Assembly: GCA_012845835.1 (NCBI GenBank)
Contig: JABAKD010000022.1
Location: 6,583,542 to 6,647,541 of the forward strand
Origin: Undaria pinnatifida
Taxonomy: Eukaryota > Sar > Phaeophyceae > Laminariales > Alariaceae
Length of the DNA stretch: 64,000 nucleotides
Direction of reading: 5' to 3'
The translations under genes were made by a program, and so were the position numbers. Shown in pieces: positions 45,103-56,045 of the stretch. The notes beneath the pieces are model-generated. The model was not told the DNA's origin. It ran no database searches and saw only the letters and a list, made by a program, of their open reading frames with translations. The first letter of the stretch is position 1, and each line of letters starts with the position of its first letter.

Positions 45103-45969
45103 TTATGCTATCTTGTGACGGCCATTAGAAGGCCCACAACTTTCAATACGATGATGGCTAAACCCAGACTTCAGTCTCTTGGGCATGACGCTCCCCCTTC
45201 CACCCCTCCCCCCTTCCTCCCTTTCCCGCTCCCCCCTCCCCCCCTCCCCCCTCCCTCCCTCCCCCAGTCCCCTCCCCGCCCCCCCTTCCCCCTCCCCCCG
45301 GCCGCTTAGAGATGCCAACGGTGGATGGCGCTGCCGCAGCCTTTGCGCGTCGCTCTGCAGCTTTGCGTCTCTCCGTTTCATGCCAATTTCGCATGAACAC
45401 TCGGCTCCCTCTTCTTCTCTTCGTAACCATCTGCCAGCCTTCTGAGCAGCCTTTTGCCATCCTTCGAATTTCATTCCAAAGACCGACATATCCTCCTTCA
45501 GATGATCCATCCAGTCTTTCTCTTGCCCCCCTGAGTAGCCCTTACCCCCAACAAACTCCCCAAACATCACCCTCCGTGGCAGACGCTTCTCCCCCATACG
45601 TGCCACGAATCCCGCAAACAAAATCCCCTGTTTGCGCATTATCGCCTCAACGCTCTCGGAATATGTCTGGGCAAGCGCGTCGGCGTACGATAGGGTGTGG
45701 TCGTCGCGCTTCCGTTTCCGCCATCCAAGGCATCGGAGGATCATGGAGCGGTGAACCCGTCGTAGCCTGTCATAGTCAGGCTTCTTCGGGCTCCACGCCA
45801 TGCAATCGTACAGCAGTGCCACCACCTCAGCTTTCAGCAACCGCACCTTCAACCGTAAACGCACACCCGGGCGATCATAGATTTCCGTCTTGTACTTATA
45901 ACACTCTCCCTCCCTGAAACGGCGGGATAGCAATAGCAGGTCGGGCGGATATACGGGCGGACCTGTCAA
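45103..45969 (-). pseudogene. LINE (non-LTR) retrotransposon 3' remnant
   Basis: The frame carries the conserved region C-terminal to a LINE reverse transcriptase: RLRLKVRLLKAEVVALLYDC with CMAW, RLRRVHRSMILRCLGW, then RKQGILFAGFVARMGEKRLP and KDWMDHLKEDM. This matches the thumb and post-RT pattern of LINE ORF2 proteins, but the RT palm (FADD box) and endonuclease are absent, so it is 5' truncated. A Gly/Arg/Glu-rich low-complexity tail follows from purine-rich DNA. A second fragment of the same element lies at 48355-48455. Confidence 0.75.
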
Positions 45970-46029
45970 TATCCAAGCGGCTTCATATCCTGGGGATACC
46001 GAGGAGAGTATGTTTCAAGTTCGACGTGG

Positions 46030-46372
46030 GGAAAGTCTGAAAAAGTTTATTGTTGTAGATGGTGGGATTCGAATCACGACCCAAAAACCCATGGTCTGTC
46101 GACGACGCCATTTGTTAAGGAATTAGTGGGGTATTAGTCCGTTTGACCACTTGCAAAAGTTTTGCAAATGGTTTATTTGGGTCGTGGGTTCGAATCTCAC
46201 CATCCACAACAATAAACTTTTTCAAGCTTTCCCCTATTTTTTGCAAGTGGTCAAACGGACTAATACCCCAATGATTCCTTAACAAATGGCGCCGTCGACA
46301 GGCTATGTTTTTTTTGGGTCGTGGGTTCGAATCCCACCATCCACAATAATAAACTTTTTCATACTTTCGCCA
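46030..46372. repeat. Inverted tRNA-like repeat pair with N1 motifs
   Basis: Two ~140-bp arms (46030-46165 and 46232-46372, inverted) each carry GGTTCGAATCC-type box B within GGGTCGTGGGTTCGAATCCC, a GGCGCCGTCGACAGGC block and an N1 motif. A third box-B block sits between them at about 46186-46215. This resembles head-to-head SINE insertions. Confidence 0.65.
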
Positions 46373-46388
46373 TGTCGAATTTGAAAAA

Positions 46389-47755
46389 AGAGCAATGGCC
46401 GAAATCGGGTACACCCGATCGACCGATAGCCGTTATCGGGTACCCCTTGAACACACAGTCCCACAACGACTCAGGACGACATCTCATTGGTCGAAACCAC
46501 ACCGCATCCGAACGCAGCCGCATGTCCATCGGGTGCACCCGATTATGGCTGAACACGTTCTCGAAATGTACCCGACTCGCATACAAGCTACCCGATTATG
46601 GCCGGACTACTCGACCACCAGCCCACACGCACACACGCACGCGCAGCGGGCGCGAACTCGCGCCACGTCACGAGGCGGGGCATTGTTCTTTCGTCTCGGA
46701 GCCCTTTTTCCGGAGCTCTTTTTTGTGGACCATGAAGTCGCAGTTAGCACCCCTACACACAAACAAGGCACAGAAGCGCATCTATGCAGACGGTTTAGAC
46801 ATAGATCACAGACTACCTGGGCACGGACACGGCACGAGAAGGGCAAAGGATTCAGATGCTCCTTTCCAAATGGCACAGAGATATATGTTTGTGGCGTGGC
46901 GGGCCCGAGAAATGTATTGCCGCCACCTGTCACATCACACCCCGAAAAATGATTTGACCAAATGATTTGAGTCAAATGATTTCCTAGGTCTCGCCAACAG
47001 GTATGGTGCCCTGCAGGGACGCCATCTTCAGGAAAAGCTCTGTGGGTCGTGATTGTACCTCTCTTACATGGGAATTAGTTTTGCAATGGCCAAAATCCAG
47101 CAGTCCTGTACACAGCAGTGCTTCATGTTATGTGTGGAGTCTCATGTATAGACCTATTCGTGCAGATGTTGCGTTGTGTTGCCAATTTTGTGTGTACTCG
47201 GCTGTCGCTGGTGTTGTGATGTGATCGGTGGCGGCAATACATTTCTCGGGCCCGCCACGCCACGAACATATCTTCCTGTGCCATTTGGAAAGGAGCATCT
47301 GAATCCTTTGCCCTTCTCGTGCCGTGTCCGTGCCCAGGTAGTCTGTGATCTCGTCTGCATAGATGCGCTTCTGTGCCTTGTTTGTGTGTAGGGGTGCTAA
47401 CTGCGACTTCATGGTCCACAAAAAAGAGCTCCGGAAAAAGGGCTCCGAGACGAAAGAACAATGCCCCGCCTCGTGACGTGGCGCGAGTTCGCGCCCGCTG
47501 CGCGTGCGTGTGTGCGTGTGGGCTGGTGGTCGAGTAGTCCGGCCATAATCGGGTAGCTTGTATGCGAGTCGGGTACATTTCGAGAACGTGTTCAGCCATA
47601 ATCGGGTGCACCCGATGGACATGCGGCTGCGTTCGGATGCGGTGTGGTTTCGACCAATGAGATGTCGTCCTGAGTCGTTGTGGGACTGTGTGTTCAAGGG
47701 GTACCCGATAACGGCTATCGGTCGATCGGGTGTACCCGATTTCGGCCGTTGCTCT
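46389..47755. mobile_element. 1.37-kb element of near-perfect long inverted repeats
   Basis: Arms of about 550 bp (46389-46941 and 47212-47755) are inverted copies, roughly 97-98 percent identical by eye, with one ~11-bp indel (GTTTAGACATA-type, at about 46787). The spacer is about 270 bp. The ends AGAGCAATGG and CCGTTGCTCT are flanked by TGAAAAA on both sides (46382-46388 and 47756-47762), a likely 7-bp target duplication. Each arm stays open in one frame, but no transposase motif is seen. It is probably a non-autonomous foldback or long-TIR DNA transposon. Confidence 0.8.
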
Positions 47756-47769
47756 TGAAAAATATAAAA

Positions 47770-48350
47770 TTCCCACCCACCCCCGTCCCCAACGCCCCCT
47801 CCTTCACCGAACACCCGCACCATCGCCTAGACCTAGCACCCCGCGTATAGCCAACCCCTACATATATGCGACCTAAAGCCCTCCCCTCCCCCCCCCCGCC
47901 CCCCCCCCCCGCCACATTCCCCCTCCCCCACAAGAAATATTTTTAGTTTCCACGCACAAATAGACCTGCCCCACCCGTCCTTCCCCCCCTCCCGCCCCCC
48001 TTTTGATCAAAATCAGGCCCCCACGTCCTTAAAAACTCCGCCCTCCCGTCACCAGATATTCGACTTACAGGATTCACTTGATAAACTGATGCATTTCCTT
48101 CCACAGCTGTCAGATTTTGTCCCCCTCAGAAACAGGTTTTATAGTTTCCGCGCACAGACTGCCTGACATCACCCTGTTGACCCTGGTAGCTACACTGTAG
48201 TTGCAAGGGGAGTCGCCGACCTATATCCTTAATGAGGACACACAACCCGTAATACGCGCGATCGGAGTATCACACACAGCTTGCAAAGATGAGTTTCGAC
48301 AAAATATTCGATCTCACAGCTGAAGTGTATTTTAATTTTTATAATAAAAT
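47770..48350 (+). repeat. R1 family arm
   Basis: Carries the modules of the right arm of the 34.3-36.2 kb element: C-rich runs, a TTTTTAGTTTCCACGCACAAAT block and the R1 terminal unit ending at about 48350. Confidence 0.7.
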
Positions 48351-48354
48351 ACTC

Positions 48355-48455
48355 TTCTCCCCGTTATCCCCAGGAAATGAAACCGAGAGGATATTGACAG
48401 GTCCGCCCGTGTATCCGGCCGACCTGCTATCACGCCGTTTCAGGGGGGAAGACTG
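48355..48455 (-). pseudogene. Small LINE fragment
   Basis: Plus-strand ATATTGACAGGTCCGCCCGT and GCCGTTTCAGGG match the reverse complement of the start of the LINE remnant near 45900-45985. The fragment reads on the plus strand here, opposite to that copy; the strand given marks its low certainty. Confidence 0.4.
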
Positions 48456-48654
48456 TTAGAAGGCTTAGTTTGGATGAGCTATTGGTTGACCTTTTGCACG
48501 TACGTGGTCAAACGGAATAATACCCCACTAATCCCTTAACACCTGGTAGACCCCAGTAGTAGTCCACTCCAAACGTTAACTCTCACTATAACACTTAAGT
48601 TAAGTCTTCTCATTGTTTCATGCATACATAGATGTCTTTTTTTTCTCTATTTTT

Positions 48655-48860
48655 GTCTCCCTCAATGCGGTTTATACAGTTTCCGAGCGCAGAACAAGGC
48701 TGAACGTCTTAATCCTGATGACACTGGCATTATTAGCAGGGGAGTCACCGATCTGCATCCTTCACGAGGGTATACACACCCGTAACACGCGCGATCGAAG
48801 TATCACACGCAGGTTGCAAAGCTGAGTTTTGATCCATAAAAACTTCTTGGTGAAGTGTAT
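48655..48860 (+). repeat. Diverged R1 terminal unit
   Basis: Matches the R1 unit with many substitutions: GGGGAGTCACCGATCTGCAT, CGCGCGATCGAAGTATCACA and GCAAAGCTGAGTTTTGA are recognisable. Confidence 0.6.
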
Positions 48861-49189
48861 TTTTTCAATATTTTAGTAAATATACCAGGTGATGACATAC
48901 AACAAGGGGATTGGTTGTAATTAAATGTTCTAGGTAGGTATTTCTGCAGAAGAGAGACGCGATAATACAGCAGAAGCAGTAGGTGTAGTTTTCAACGCAG
49001 ATATAAAATAGGCAATATCTATGATTTTGGCGAAATACAATTAAATTCAATTATTATGTTCCGACAAGTTTGTATTGAATTAATGGTAACGATCCGCCGC
49101 GGCACCACATACATCACATACATCATCCTGGTTGGCTGCGTACTACTCCGAGATTGATACTCTCTTCCTTGAGTTTTTTTTTCTCCTTG

Positions 49190-49600
49190 GATTTGCACAT
49201 TATTTCTTTGATTTCCTTCGTGGCATGCTGTGTAGTCGATTCCGGCTGCTACTACTACTGTGGTCTTGAACGTATAGGCTTTTTTTCTCCTCGCATTCGC
49301 ACATTAGGTGTGGTTTCCTTTCGCTTCCTTTGTGGCATGCGGTGTATTCGGTCCCAGCTGCTAGTAGTCTTGAACATATCAACATATCTACCACACTTTG
49401 AGCCTGATATGTACGTACGTACGCTGACTTCCGAATCATCTGTTATGTTTTTCGTGGCGGGGGTATAATACGGCTTCCGACGTGCCTCAGTCAGTCATGA
49501 CATGGTATTCATATAGTCTAATAATACTGTATCAGGTACGTGTACCTCTTTCGGTTGATTTATTTATTTCCTTGGGTATCTTTCCACTCCATGGTGTACC
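49190..49600 (+). repeat. Dispersed repeat family D1, copy 2
   Basis: Shares GGCATGCGGTGTATTCGG, CGCTGACTTCCGAATC and CCTTGGGTATCTTTCCACTC with 29230-29490. It contains an internal duplication (49200-49275 and 49285-49375). Confidence 0.55.
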
Positions 49601-50099
49601 GCTGTGGTCGTATCATTGGGCAGAAGTTGGATGCAACTTGTCAGGGAGTTCCGCTTGCCCTGATTGCGTTTCAAGGGACTCTTGACGACAGGACAGGAAG
49701 GTCCATGGCCGATGGCATGGCACTCCCCGTGTGATAACGAGCGAACTATTATTATTGCATTCATTGTGGCGAACGCACTCCGAGCCTTCGAGGGAAGTCC
49801 TCGGAGCTGATATCACTGCGCTCGCGATCGCGAGTCGACAGCATTCGATTAAATTGGGATAGTTCTTCTTGCTGATCGATACGTGAACTAATTGCTTTTC
49901 GGAGGCCGGAAAGCACTGCTGTTTCGTATGTTGGTGTGGGACTCAAGCCGAAAGTAATGGGAGGCCCTACACCAGCAGGACGAGCGCGAGAGCAGGGCGC
50001 TCGCGAAGTCCATTCAGCAAGTTGGGGCAACCCGAGAGGTAACGGTCAAGCCGGCGGCTGGCTGAAGCCGGAAATCAAGGTGACGATTGGGGGATATAG

Positions 50100-50268
50100 A
50101 CCGCTAAGATTGGTGGTGATGTTGCTACCTTCGAAGATATGCGCAAATCTCGTGTTGTCTACTCGGACTACGAGCAGCAGATGAATACCACAAGCCAAGA
50201 TGGAGGAGACCGGGTGCTCGCGAGGAGGCGAGAGCTGGCAGATTCGGTTACCCCAATTATGGTGGCTG
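50100..50268 (+). pseudogene. 5' part of an open frame split by the copia insertion
   Basis: A plus-strand frame reads FEDMRKSRVVYSDYEQQM and then RRRELADSVTPIMVA up to the copia target site GGCTG. After the element the same frame continues at 56752 (DEFYDGKPWIDLSEVELIM). Removing the element and one target copy leaves the frame open across the site. A stop lies upstream near 50099 and a one-base shift appears after the element, so it may already have been decaying. No family is recognised. Confidence 0.4.
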
Positions 50269-50816
50269 TGTTAGAAATGTGGTGGTGCCTGACCGATGAC
50301 GGTCTTAAAAGGCTAACACAGAGTCGTGGCGAGACGAGCTCGAGCCTGACTGATGATGGTTTAGACGATGGTGGATTACTTTAAATGGGCTCTCGTTGGG
50401 CCAACCAAAACTTATGTCACTATTAACTGTCCAAGTCCAGATGCAGATGTGAGGAGTAAACTCGATGTGCAAGCACTCGTGTCTCTTCCTTTTTACTCTA
50501 ACAGATCATCTCGTATAGTGGTATCCACTACATACGACACCCAGGTCAATCTTGCAATCTTACGCACGTGACGTAGTAAACACTCCGATCTTAGGCACGT
50601 GACCTAGTCAACGCTTTGATCTTACGCACGTGACCCGTCAACGCGTTATTACTTGGTGGAACGCAGTACCATATATGTGTCCTCTTCCATACCAAAGAAA
50701 ACAACTTCTATCACATGGTTCGACAGCTTACCCAGTACTCTGCATACACAGATTTGACTATGTAATGAACATCTACCTATATACGATGGATTCCATGTGA
50801 ATCGTACTCTTTAACA
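50269..50816 (-). repeat. 3' LTR of the copia element
   Basis: Starts TGTTAGAAATGTGG and ends CTCTTTAACA on the plus strand. It contains ACGCACGTGAC / AGGCACGTGAC repeats (about 50560-50635), three near-identical ~30-bp words with a CACGTG core that could be regulatory. Confidence 0.97.
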
Positions 50817-50825
50817 CTCCTCCTT
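50817..50825 (-). promoter_or_regulatory. Polypurine tract
   Basis: Directly next to the 3' LTR the minus strand reads AAGGAGGAG, the expected plus-strand DNA primer of an LTR element. Confidence 0.8.
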
Positions 50826-51328
50826 AGATGAAATTGCCATACCAAATATGTTAAGCCATAATTACCCTTGTAGCAGACTGGTTTAAACCGTAGTTTCGCA
50901 AAAATACCGTGTCAGAGTGTGTTATCTTTCCCTGCTCGGCTTTACTCTACTTTCCTTGTCTAAGGCGTTATTTGCAGAAACAAGATCGTGTCAGAGTGTA
51001 CTCCTATTTCTCCTCAGCCTGCGTATGCTATGTTTTAGATCATCCGAAGATCATTTCACCGTCCCCCCCCGTTGGCCGGTAGGTTCTCTCTAGCGATATG
51101 GTATAACTCAGCTCTCACATCCTCAAATAAACCCGATCTAGTTGTACTCCGTACGCTGCACATGCAGCGAGACGAGCCACACGGAGCGGCTGGACCTTTT
51201 CCTCTACTCAAAAACTCAATTTCGTATAACCAAATTGCTCTCCGAAAAAACTGACGATCAAAGTCTGTACCCTGAAATCAATATATAACTATCCTCAATC
51301 TGGAAAAAAAAAACGCATAACATATTCA

Positions 51329-51685
51329 TCAGAAATCCCGGTGATAGCAAAAAACTGTGTAGCCAAGCATCTTTGTCAAGACGTCTGCATGCTGATCGTC
51401 CGACTCGACATGAGTAATAACAAACTCCCCCTCAAAAATAAGTTCCCGCAAAACGTGGTGTCGTACATCAATGTGCTTCGAGTTCGACGTGCACACTAGG
51501 TTTTGCGCTAGGTTCTTCGCTCCCTCGTTATACTCGAAAACCGTAATGCACAACGTACCAAACCCCGAAAAATAAAATTCCATACATACCGCTCCAAGTA
51601 ACTTATCGCAGTAGTCTTCGACGCCTTGCTTGACGGTCCAGTTGGCGATCTCCGCCGCTGCCTCTTCTCCGTAGTTTTTAATCAA
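51329..51685 (-). pseudogene. Second copia-type RNase H C-terminal segment
   Basis: The frame contains ITVFEYNEGAKNLAQNLV, SNSKHIDVRHHVLRELI and SDDQHADVLTKML, the C-terminal pattern of a copia RNase H from a different lineage than the main polyprotein. It lies between the end of pol and the 3' LTR. The N-terminal part is not RNase H-like. It is most simply a nested fragment of another copia element carried as cargo. A short frame beginning MSDNPEREEVHTGDISDD precedes it at about 51794. Confidence 0.65.
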
Positions 51686-52006
51686 AGAAAAGAAACCTGT
51701 CGTACAAGCGTGTTCGCCGTTCTTGTCCCGTTGCTATACTGTCGTCGGAAATATCCCCGGTGTGAACCTCCTCGCGTTCCGGGTTGTCGGACATGGTGTA
51801 GATGTTGATATAGTAATGTGTGATGATGACGTGTGGCTTCGTCCAAATGGCTCCTCCTGATCTCGACCCATCTTGCAGTCGAATTCGTGTATTTGTAAAA
51901 AATAGGCACGTTGTCGTCACAACTTGGTATCCGTTCAGGTCGATCTTGGATTATTTCCTTTTTTTTTTTTTCTTTGTCGTTTCTTGACGTGTACTCATTG
52001 TCGTCT

Positions 52007-52471
52007 TCATTGTGAAATCTCTTCCTTTGGGTCGATCTTGAGTTGCTCGTTCCCTCCTTGGATCTCATTTCTTGTGTTGTATACGATAAGGTTCAGTAGG
52101 TGCCGATGCGTGTTCTTCGTGGGGAACTTAGTCCCTACGTCTGCCAGTTGTTTCTGTGTTTCCACTTGGTGGATGGTGATTTTACCGTCCTTGATTAGCT
52201 CCTTCAAGTAAAAGAAGCGCAGAGCGATGTGTTTCGTGCGAGAGCTGTAGGTGCTGTTTCCTGCTATGTGTAGGGCTCCGGTGTTGTCGCCAAAGAGCGG
52301 TACACTTTCAAACAGCTTTCCAAATCTCAGCTCGGCCATCATGTTGGATAGGTACACCGCTTCCTTTGTTGCGTGTGCCATGGAGATGAGTTCCGCCTCA
52401 AGAGTCGACTGCGCCGTCACGTTCTGCAGCGCAGTTTTGAAGCTCAGTGATCCTTCAGCCAGCATGAACAA
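52007..52471 (-). pseudogene. copia pol C-terminus: RNase H (out of frame with gag-pol)
   Basis: Continues the polyprotein after a frame break: AQSTLEAELISMAHATKEAV carries the conserved RNase H Glu. FGDNTGALHIA carries the catalytic Asp, and SSRTKHIALR, ETQKQLADVGTK follow. A one-base shift near 52535 and a TAA at 52484-52486 separate it from the 1073-codon frame, so RNase H is not made as one protein with RT in this copy. Confidence 0.85.
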
Positions 52472-52496
52472 GCAGCCGGAGGTTTACTTGCCGTTG

Positions 52497-54346
52497 TCAG
52501 GGTTGTTTCCCCAGCTCGCATCGCAATACCCCGTCATTTACGAAACACCCTGTCTTGTACGTGATTGCCAGGCCCATATCTCCCTTCAGGTAGCGGAGAA
52601 GATGCTTTGCTGCTATCATGTGTAGTTTGGATGGTTTGCTCGTGGCTCGGGCCAGTTGGTTGACGGCGTAGATGATATCGTAGCGCGTGCATTGGCTCAG
52701 GTACATCAGAGACCCCGTGATGGCCTGGTAAAGTTGGATGCCCGTAGAGTCTAGCAGCATCGTGTCCGATTGCTTGAGGGATAACTCCGGTCCTGCTCCC
52801 GTCGTGTGCACTGGGTTGCATTCTGCCATGCCAAATCGCGCCAGGACTGACTTGGCGTAATGCTCTTGGCTAATGGTCCAAGTCTTAGCCTCCTTGCCTC
52901 TGGTGAATTGTATGCCTAGCACCATCGAGACGTCCCCCATGTCGGTCATGGCGAATCGGTCCATCAGCTGGATTTTAAGGTCCTTAAGTAGCGGCGTGTT
53001 TCTTCCAAGAAAAAGGAGGTCGTCTACGTACATGGTCAGAACGCTGAGGTTGTGGTTTGAGCCGAAGATGTAGACACGTGGATCAGACGCAGTCGCTGTG
53101 AACCTGATGTCCCTCAGTGAATCGTCGATGGTGTTGAACCAGTTGCGAGGGCTTTGACGAAGTCCGTACAGGCTCTTCTTGAGTTTCATCACGTTGGGAC
53201 GTCCAATTGTAGCTTCAAGCGATTCGTAGCCTGGAGGAGTCTTCACATACACCTCCTTCTGCACTTCGGCGTTTAGAAACGCCGTCTGTACATCAAGCTG
53301 GAATACTTTCCAGTCCTCGCTCGCAGCTATGGCAAGTGCCATGCGAATGCTCTGGATACGGCATACTGGTGCATATGTGCAGCCAAAGTCGATTCCCGGT
53401 ACATGTCCCCAGCCCTGAACCACGATTCCCGGTACATGTCCCCAGCCCTGAACCACAACTCTACCTTTCAGCGAGTGATCGGCTTTGACCTTAAAGACCC
53501 ATTTGGTCCCAACCACCTTTTGCTCCGGTGGTACTGAGTCTGGAGATACCAGGTCGAAGACTGTGTGTTTCTGGAGGCTGTCCACTTCCTTGTTTGTGGC
53601 TTCTTTCCACTTGGTCGTCTGTGGCGATTCCATCGCCTCCTTGAACGTGTTCGGGATCGTAATGACCTCCCCATCCGAACTGTGCTCACAGACGGGATTT
53701 CCAGTATCTAGGGCGTAGTCAAGGTATACTTCCATCCTGTGCTCTTGTGCCCCATCTGACCTGTGTTCTGTTTCACCTACCAGCGCGTATTCCATCGTGC
53801 TTTCTTTCTCGTGCGCTACCTCTGCGTTACTTACCATTGGGCTAGTGAGCAATCCCAGGTTACGCAGTTCTCGCTGCTGAAGGTAGAGTCTTTTGCGTGA
53901 GACCGGACTTACGGCATAATTAGCCCCTGTGCCCAACCATGTTGCGCCTCCGAGTTCGTGGTCTGTCGGCCATGCTCCTGTCCTGATCGTTTCGAGCGTC
54001 TCGTCACTGCCGGCGCCTTCGGCTACCGGCTCCTCCTCGCCAGCTGATGTTGAATTTCTACTCGTGAGCTTCGACACTTTCTTCAGGAGGCTGTCTATCT
54101 CTTCGCTGTACGTGATACAGATGTCTTGGGTGTTTTCTCCCAGCGAGTTGTCTTCGTGAGTACTGACGGCGTCGCCAGTGGTGTTGCCCCCTGTGGAATC
54201 AGCCAGTGTCGATGCTGGGGTCCCGATGAAGGCGACGTTGCGGCTATCTGTCACTCGCGTCGTCTTGTTTCTATATATCTGGTATGCTGTGCTGTTCAAG
54301 CTGTTTCCACAGAGTACCCCTTTGCAGGTCTTGTCCTCGAGTTTGG

Positions 54347-54382
<36 letters not shown>

Positions 54383-55718
54383 GCAGCAGTGCTAAGAAAC
54401 GATTATGTCTCCCAGGTGTGACCAAGCCTGCATGTTCTACCGGATGCTTGTTGCCGTCCGTGTCGATGATTTTTCCCGAAATCGTACCAGTCGCTGTTCC
54501 CGGCAGAACGTGTCGTCCCGCGGTCAGTATCTTGTGGGGTTTCTCGAGTGGCTTGTAGTTTAGCAGCTTGTCCTTCAGACCCGGGTGAAGTTCATCATCA
54601 AAGCAGTGCCCGGATGTTCCACTATCCATCACCATGGTCAAGGTTTTCGGAGCAAGTCTGGGTGTGTCAGCACTAGTCTCCCTTCCCTCGGTTGGTTGCG
54701 CAGTTTCCTGAAACTCTGCTGATGAGGTCCACCCAGCCGTCACGAAGGCATACCCAAAGTCGTCTTCTTCTTCCGTCGCCGTCGACTCAGTCGCTGTGTG
54801 AGCACTTTGTACTTCTCCCTGTGGTTGGTTCTCCGCATTGTGCTTCTCTTTCTGAGCGTTGCACTCGGCATCGCTGTGTGTCGTAGAGTTGTGTAGCGAG
54901 CACCGTTTTGGTGTATCAGATCGCTTATTCTTGCTGTTTGTGCAGTCTCGCTGCATGTGTCCGAATTCTTGGCAGTTGTAGCATCGTACCTTCCGTGATC
55001 CTTTGGTGGTTGTCATCGCCGCTCCTCTACCGGCTAGCTTGCTTACGTGTCCTGGTCTCGAGAGTCGGTCGATGTACAAGTTTCTCATCATTGATTGAAT
55101 CTCGTTAATGCCAAAGTCTGGGCTGTGAAAGCTCGTCATCTTTACAAACTCGTAGTCGTCGGTCAGGCCTTGCAATAGAATGTCTTCAAACCTCTCGTCC
55201 GAGATTTTTTCTCCCATTTCATGCAGCCGCCCTCGAATCTCCAATAACTTGATGGTATAGTCATCAGGATCTTGCCCTTCCTCCATCCGGAAGCTCACAA
55301 GCTTCTCGTAGCAGGCTCGACGTGCTTCCTTGCTGTTGCTGTTGTACTTGGTATACAAAGCGTTCCACGCCTTCTGTCCGTGTCCCAGACCCCCCGCCGA
55401 AGTCCTGTCTTCATATTGTCGAACTAGTGTAGCTGCAGGGCCACTCGTGACAAGGTAAAGTACGGAGAAGAGGGTCTCGCACGCTCGCTTCCAGCGTTGA
55501 ATTTCCACCAGATTCGTCGGAGTGTCCGGGGTGTCACTGTCTGTGACTGCTGGTACCGGTTCAATCGATCCGTTCAGAACATCAAACACGTCTTTGTTTG
55601 ACATAGACAATACTACGCGGGTCTTTGAGCTCCATTCGCGATAGTTCTCCGGTTTGGTCCCATCAAATCTGGGAATATTCCTTATGGTCGATGTCACGAC
55701 GTTACCGGGCTCCTCCAT
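52497..55718 (-). CDS. copia gag-pol (1073 codons) lacking the integrase core
   Basis: Gag occupies about residues 1-240. A CCHC zinc knuckle (CYNCQEFGHMQRDC) lies near 246-259 and the protease motif DSGTSGH near 365. The expected ~300-residue integrase (HHCC and DDE) is absent. Protease passes through a run of about 14 Leu (444-457) directly into the segment that normally follows integrase (STAYQIYRNKTTRVTDSRNV). RT follows with WVFKVKAD, FQLDVQTAFLNA and the YVDD box at 897-900. An 11-residue stretch (VVQGWGHVPGI) is duplicated in RT. The frame ends early at 52497 after a frameshift. Confidence 0.93.
53391..53456. repeat. 33-bp tandem duplication in RT
   Basis: Two adjacent identical 33-bp units starting GATTCCCGGTACATGTCCCC; the duplication keeps frame. 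Confidence 0.97.
54347..54390. repeat. (CAG)n run at the integrase deletion point
   Basis: Fourteen near-perfect CAG triplets on the plus strand, read as CTG (Leu) by the polyprotein. Confidence 0.95.
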
Positions 55719-55774
55719 GACTGCTCTAAGTGCGTTGCTTGCGCTGGCTCTGTACTGTCGTGTTTATTCTCGCG

Positions 55775-56045
55775 CTTGTAGCTCGATCCTGTCCGTGGGA
55801 CGCCTGAGGCGTGCCGACCCGCCCGCCGGGCTTTCCTCTTCCCCTTTTTCTTTCAGCTCGATCTTGTACGCAGGTCGCTTGAGGCGTGCCGGTCCGTCCG
55901 CCGGGCTTCCTATTCTCGTTCAGCTCGATCCTGTACGCGGATCGCCTGAAGCGTGCCGGTCCGTCCGCCGGGCTTCTCTTTCTCGTTCAGCTCGATCCTG
56001 TACGCAGATCGCCTGAAGCTTGCCGGTCTGTCCGCCGGGCTCCCT
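55775..56045 (-). repeat. Leader-region tandem repeat of the copia element
   Basis: Between the 5' LTR and gag, ~60-bp units built on GTGCCGGTCCGTCCGCCGGGCTT and CAGCTCGATCCTGTACGC are repeated about four times, with the last units most alike. It lies in the untranslated leader and could fold or bind Gag. Confidence 0.85.

Noticed and set aside
46395-47823. Large open frames of 185-231 codons on both strands as a duplicated gene
   Set aside because: They are the two arms of one inverted repeat; no domain, no start or splice support, and TIR-like ends with a target duplication.
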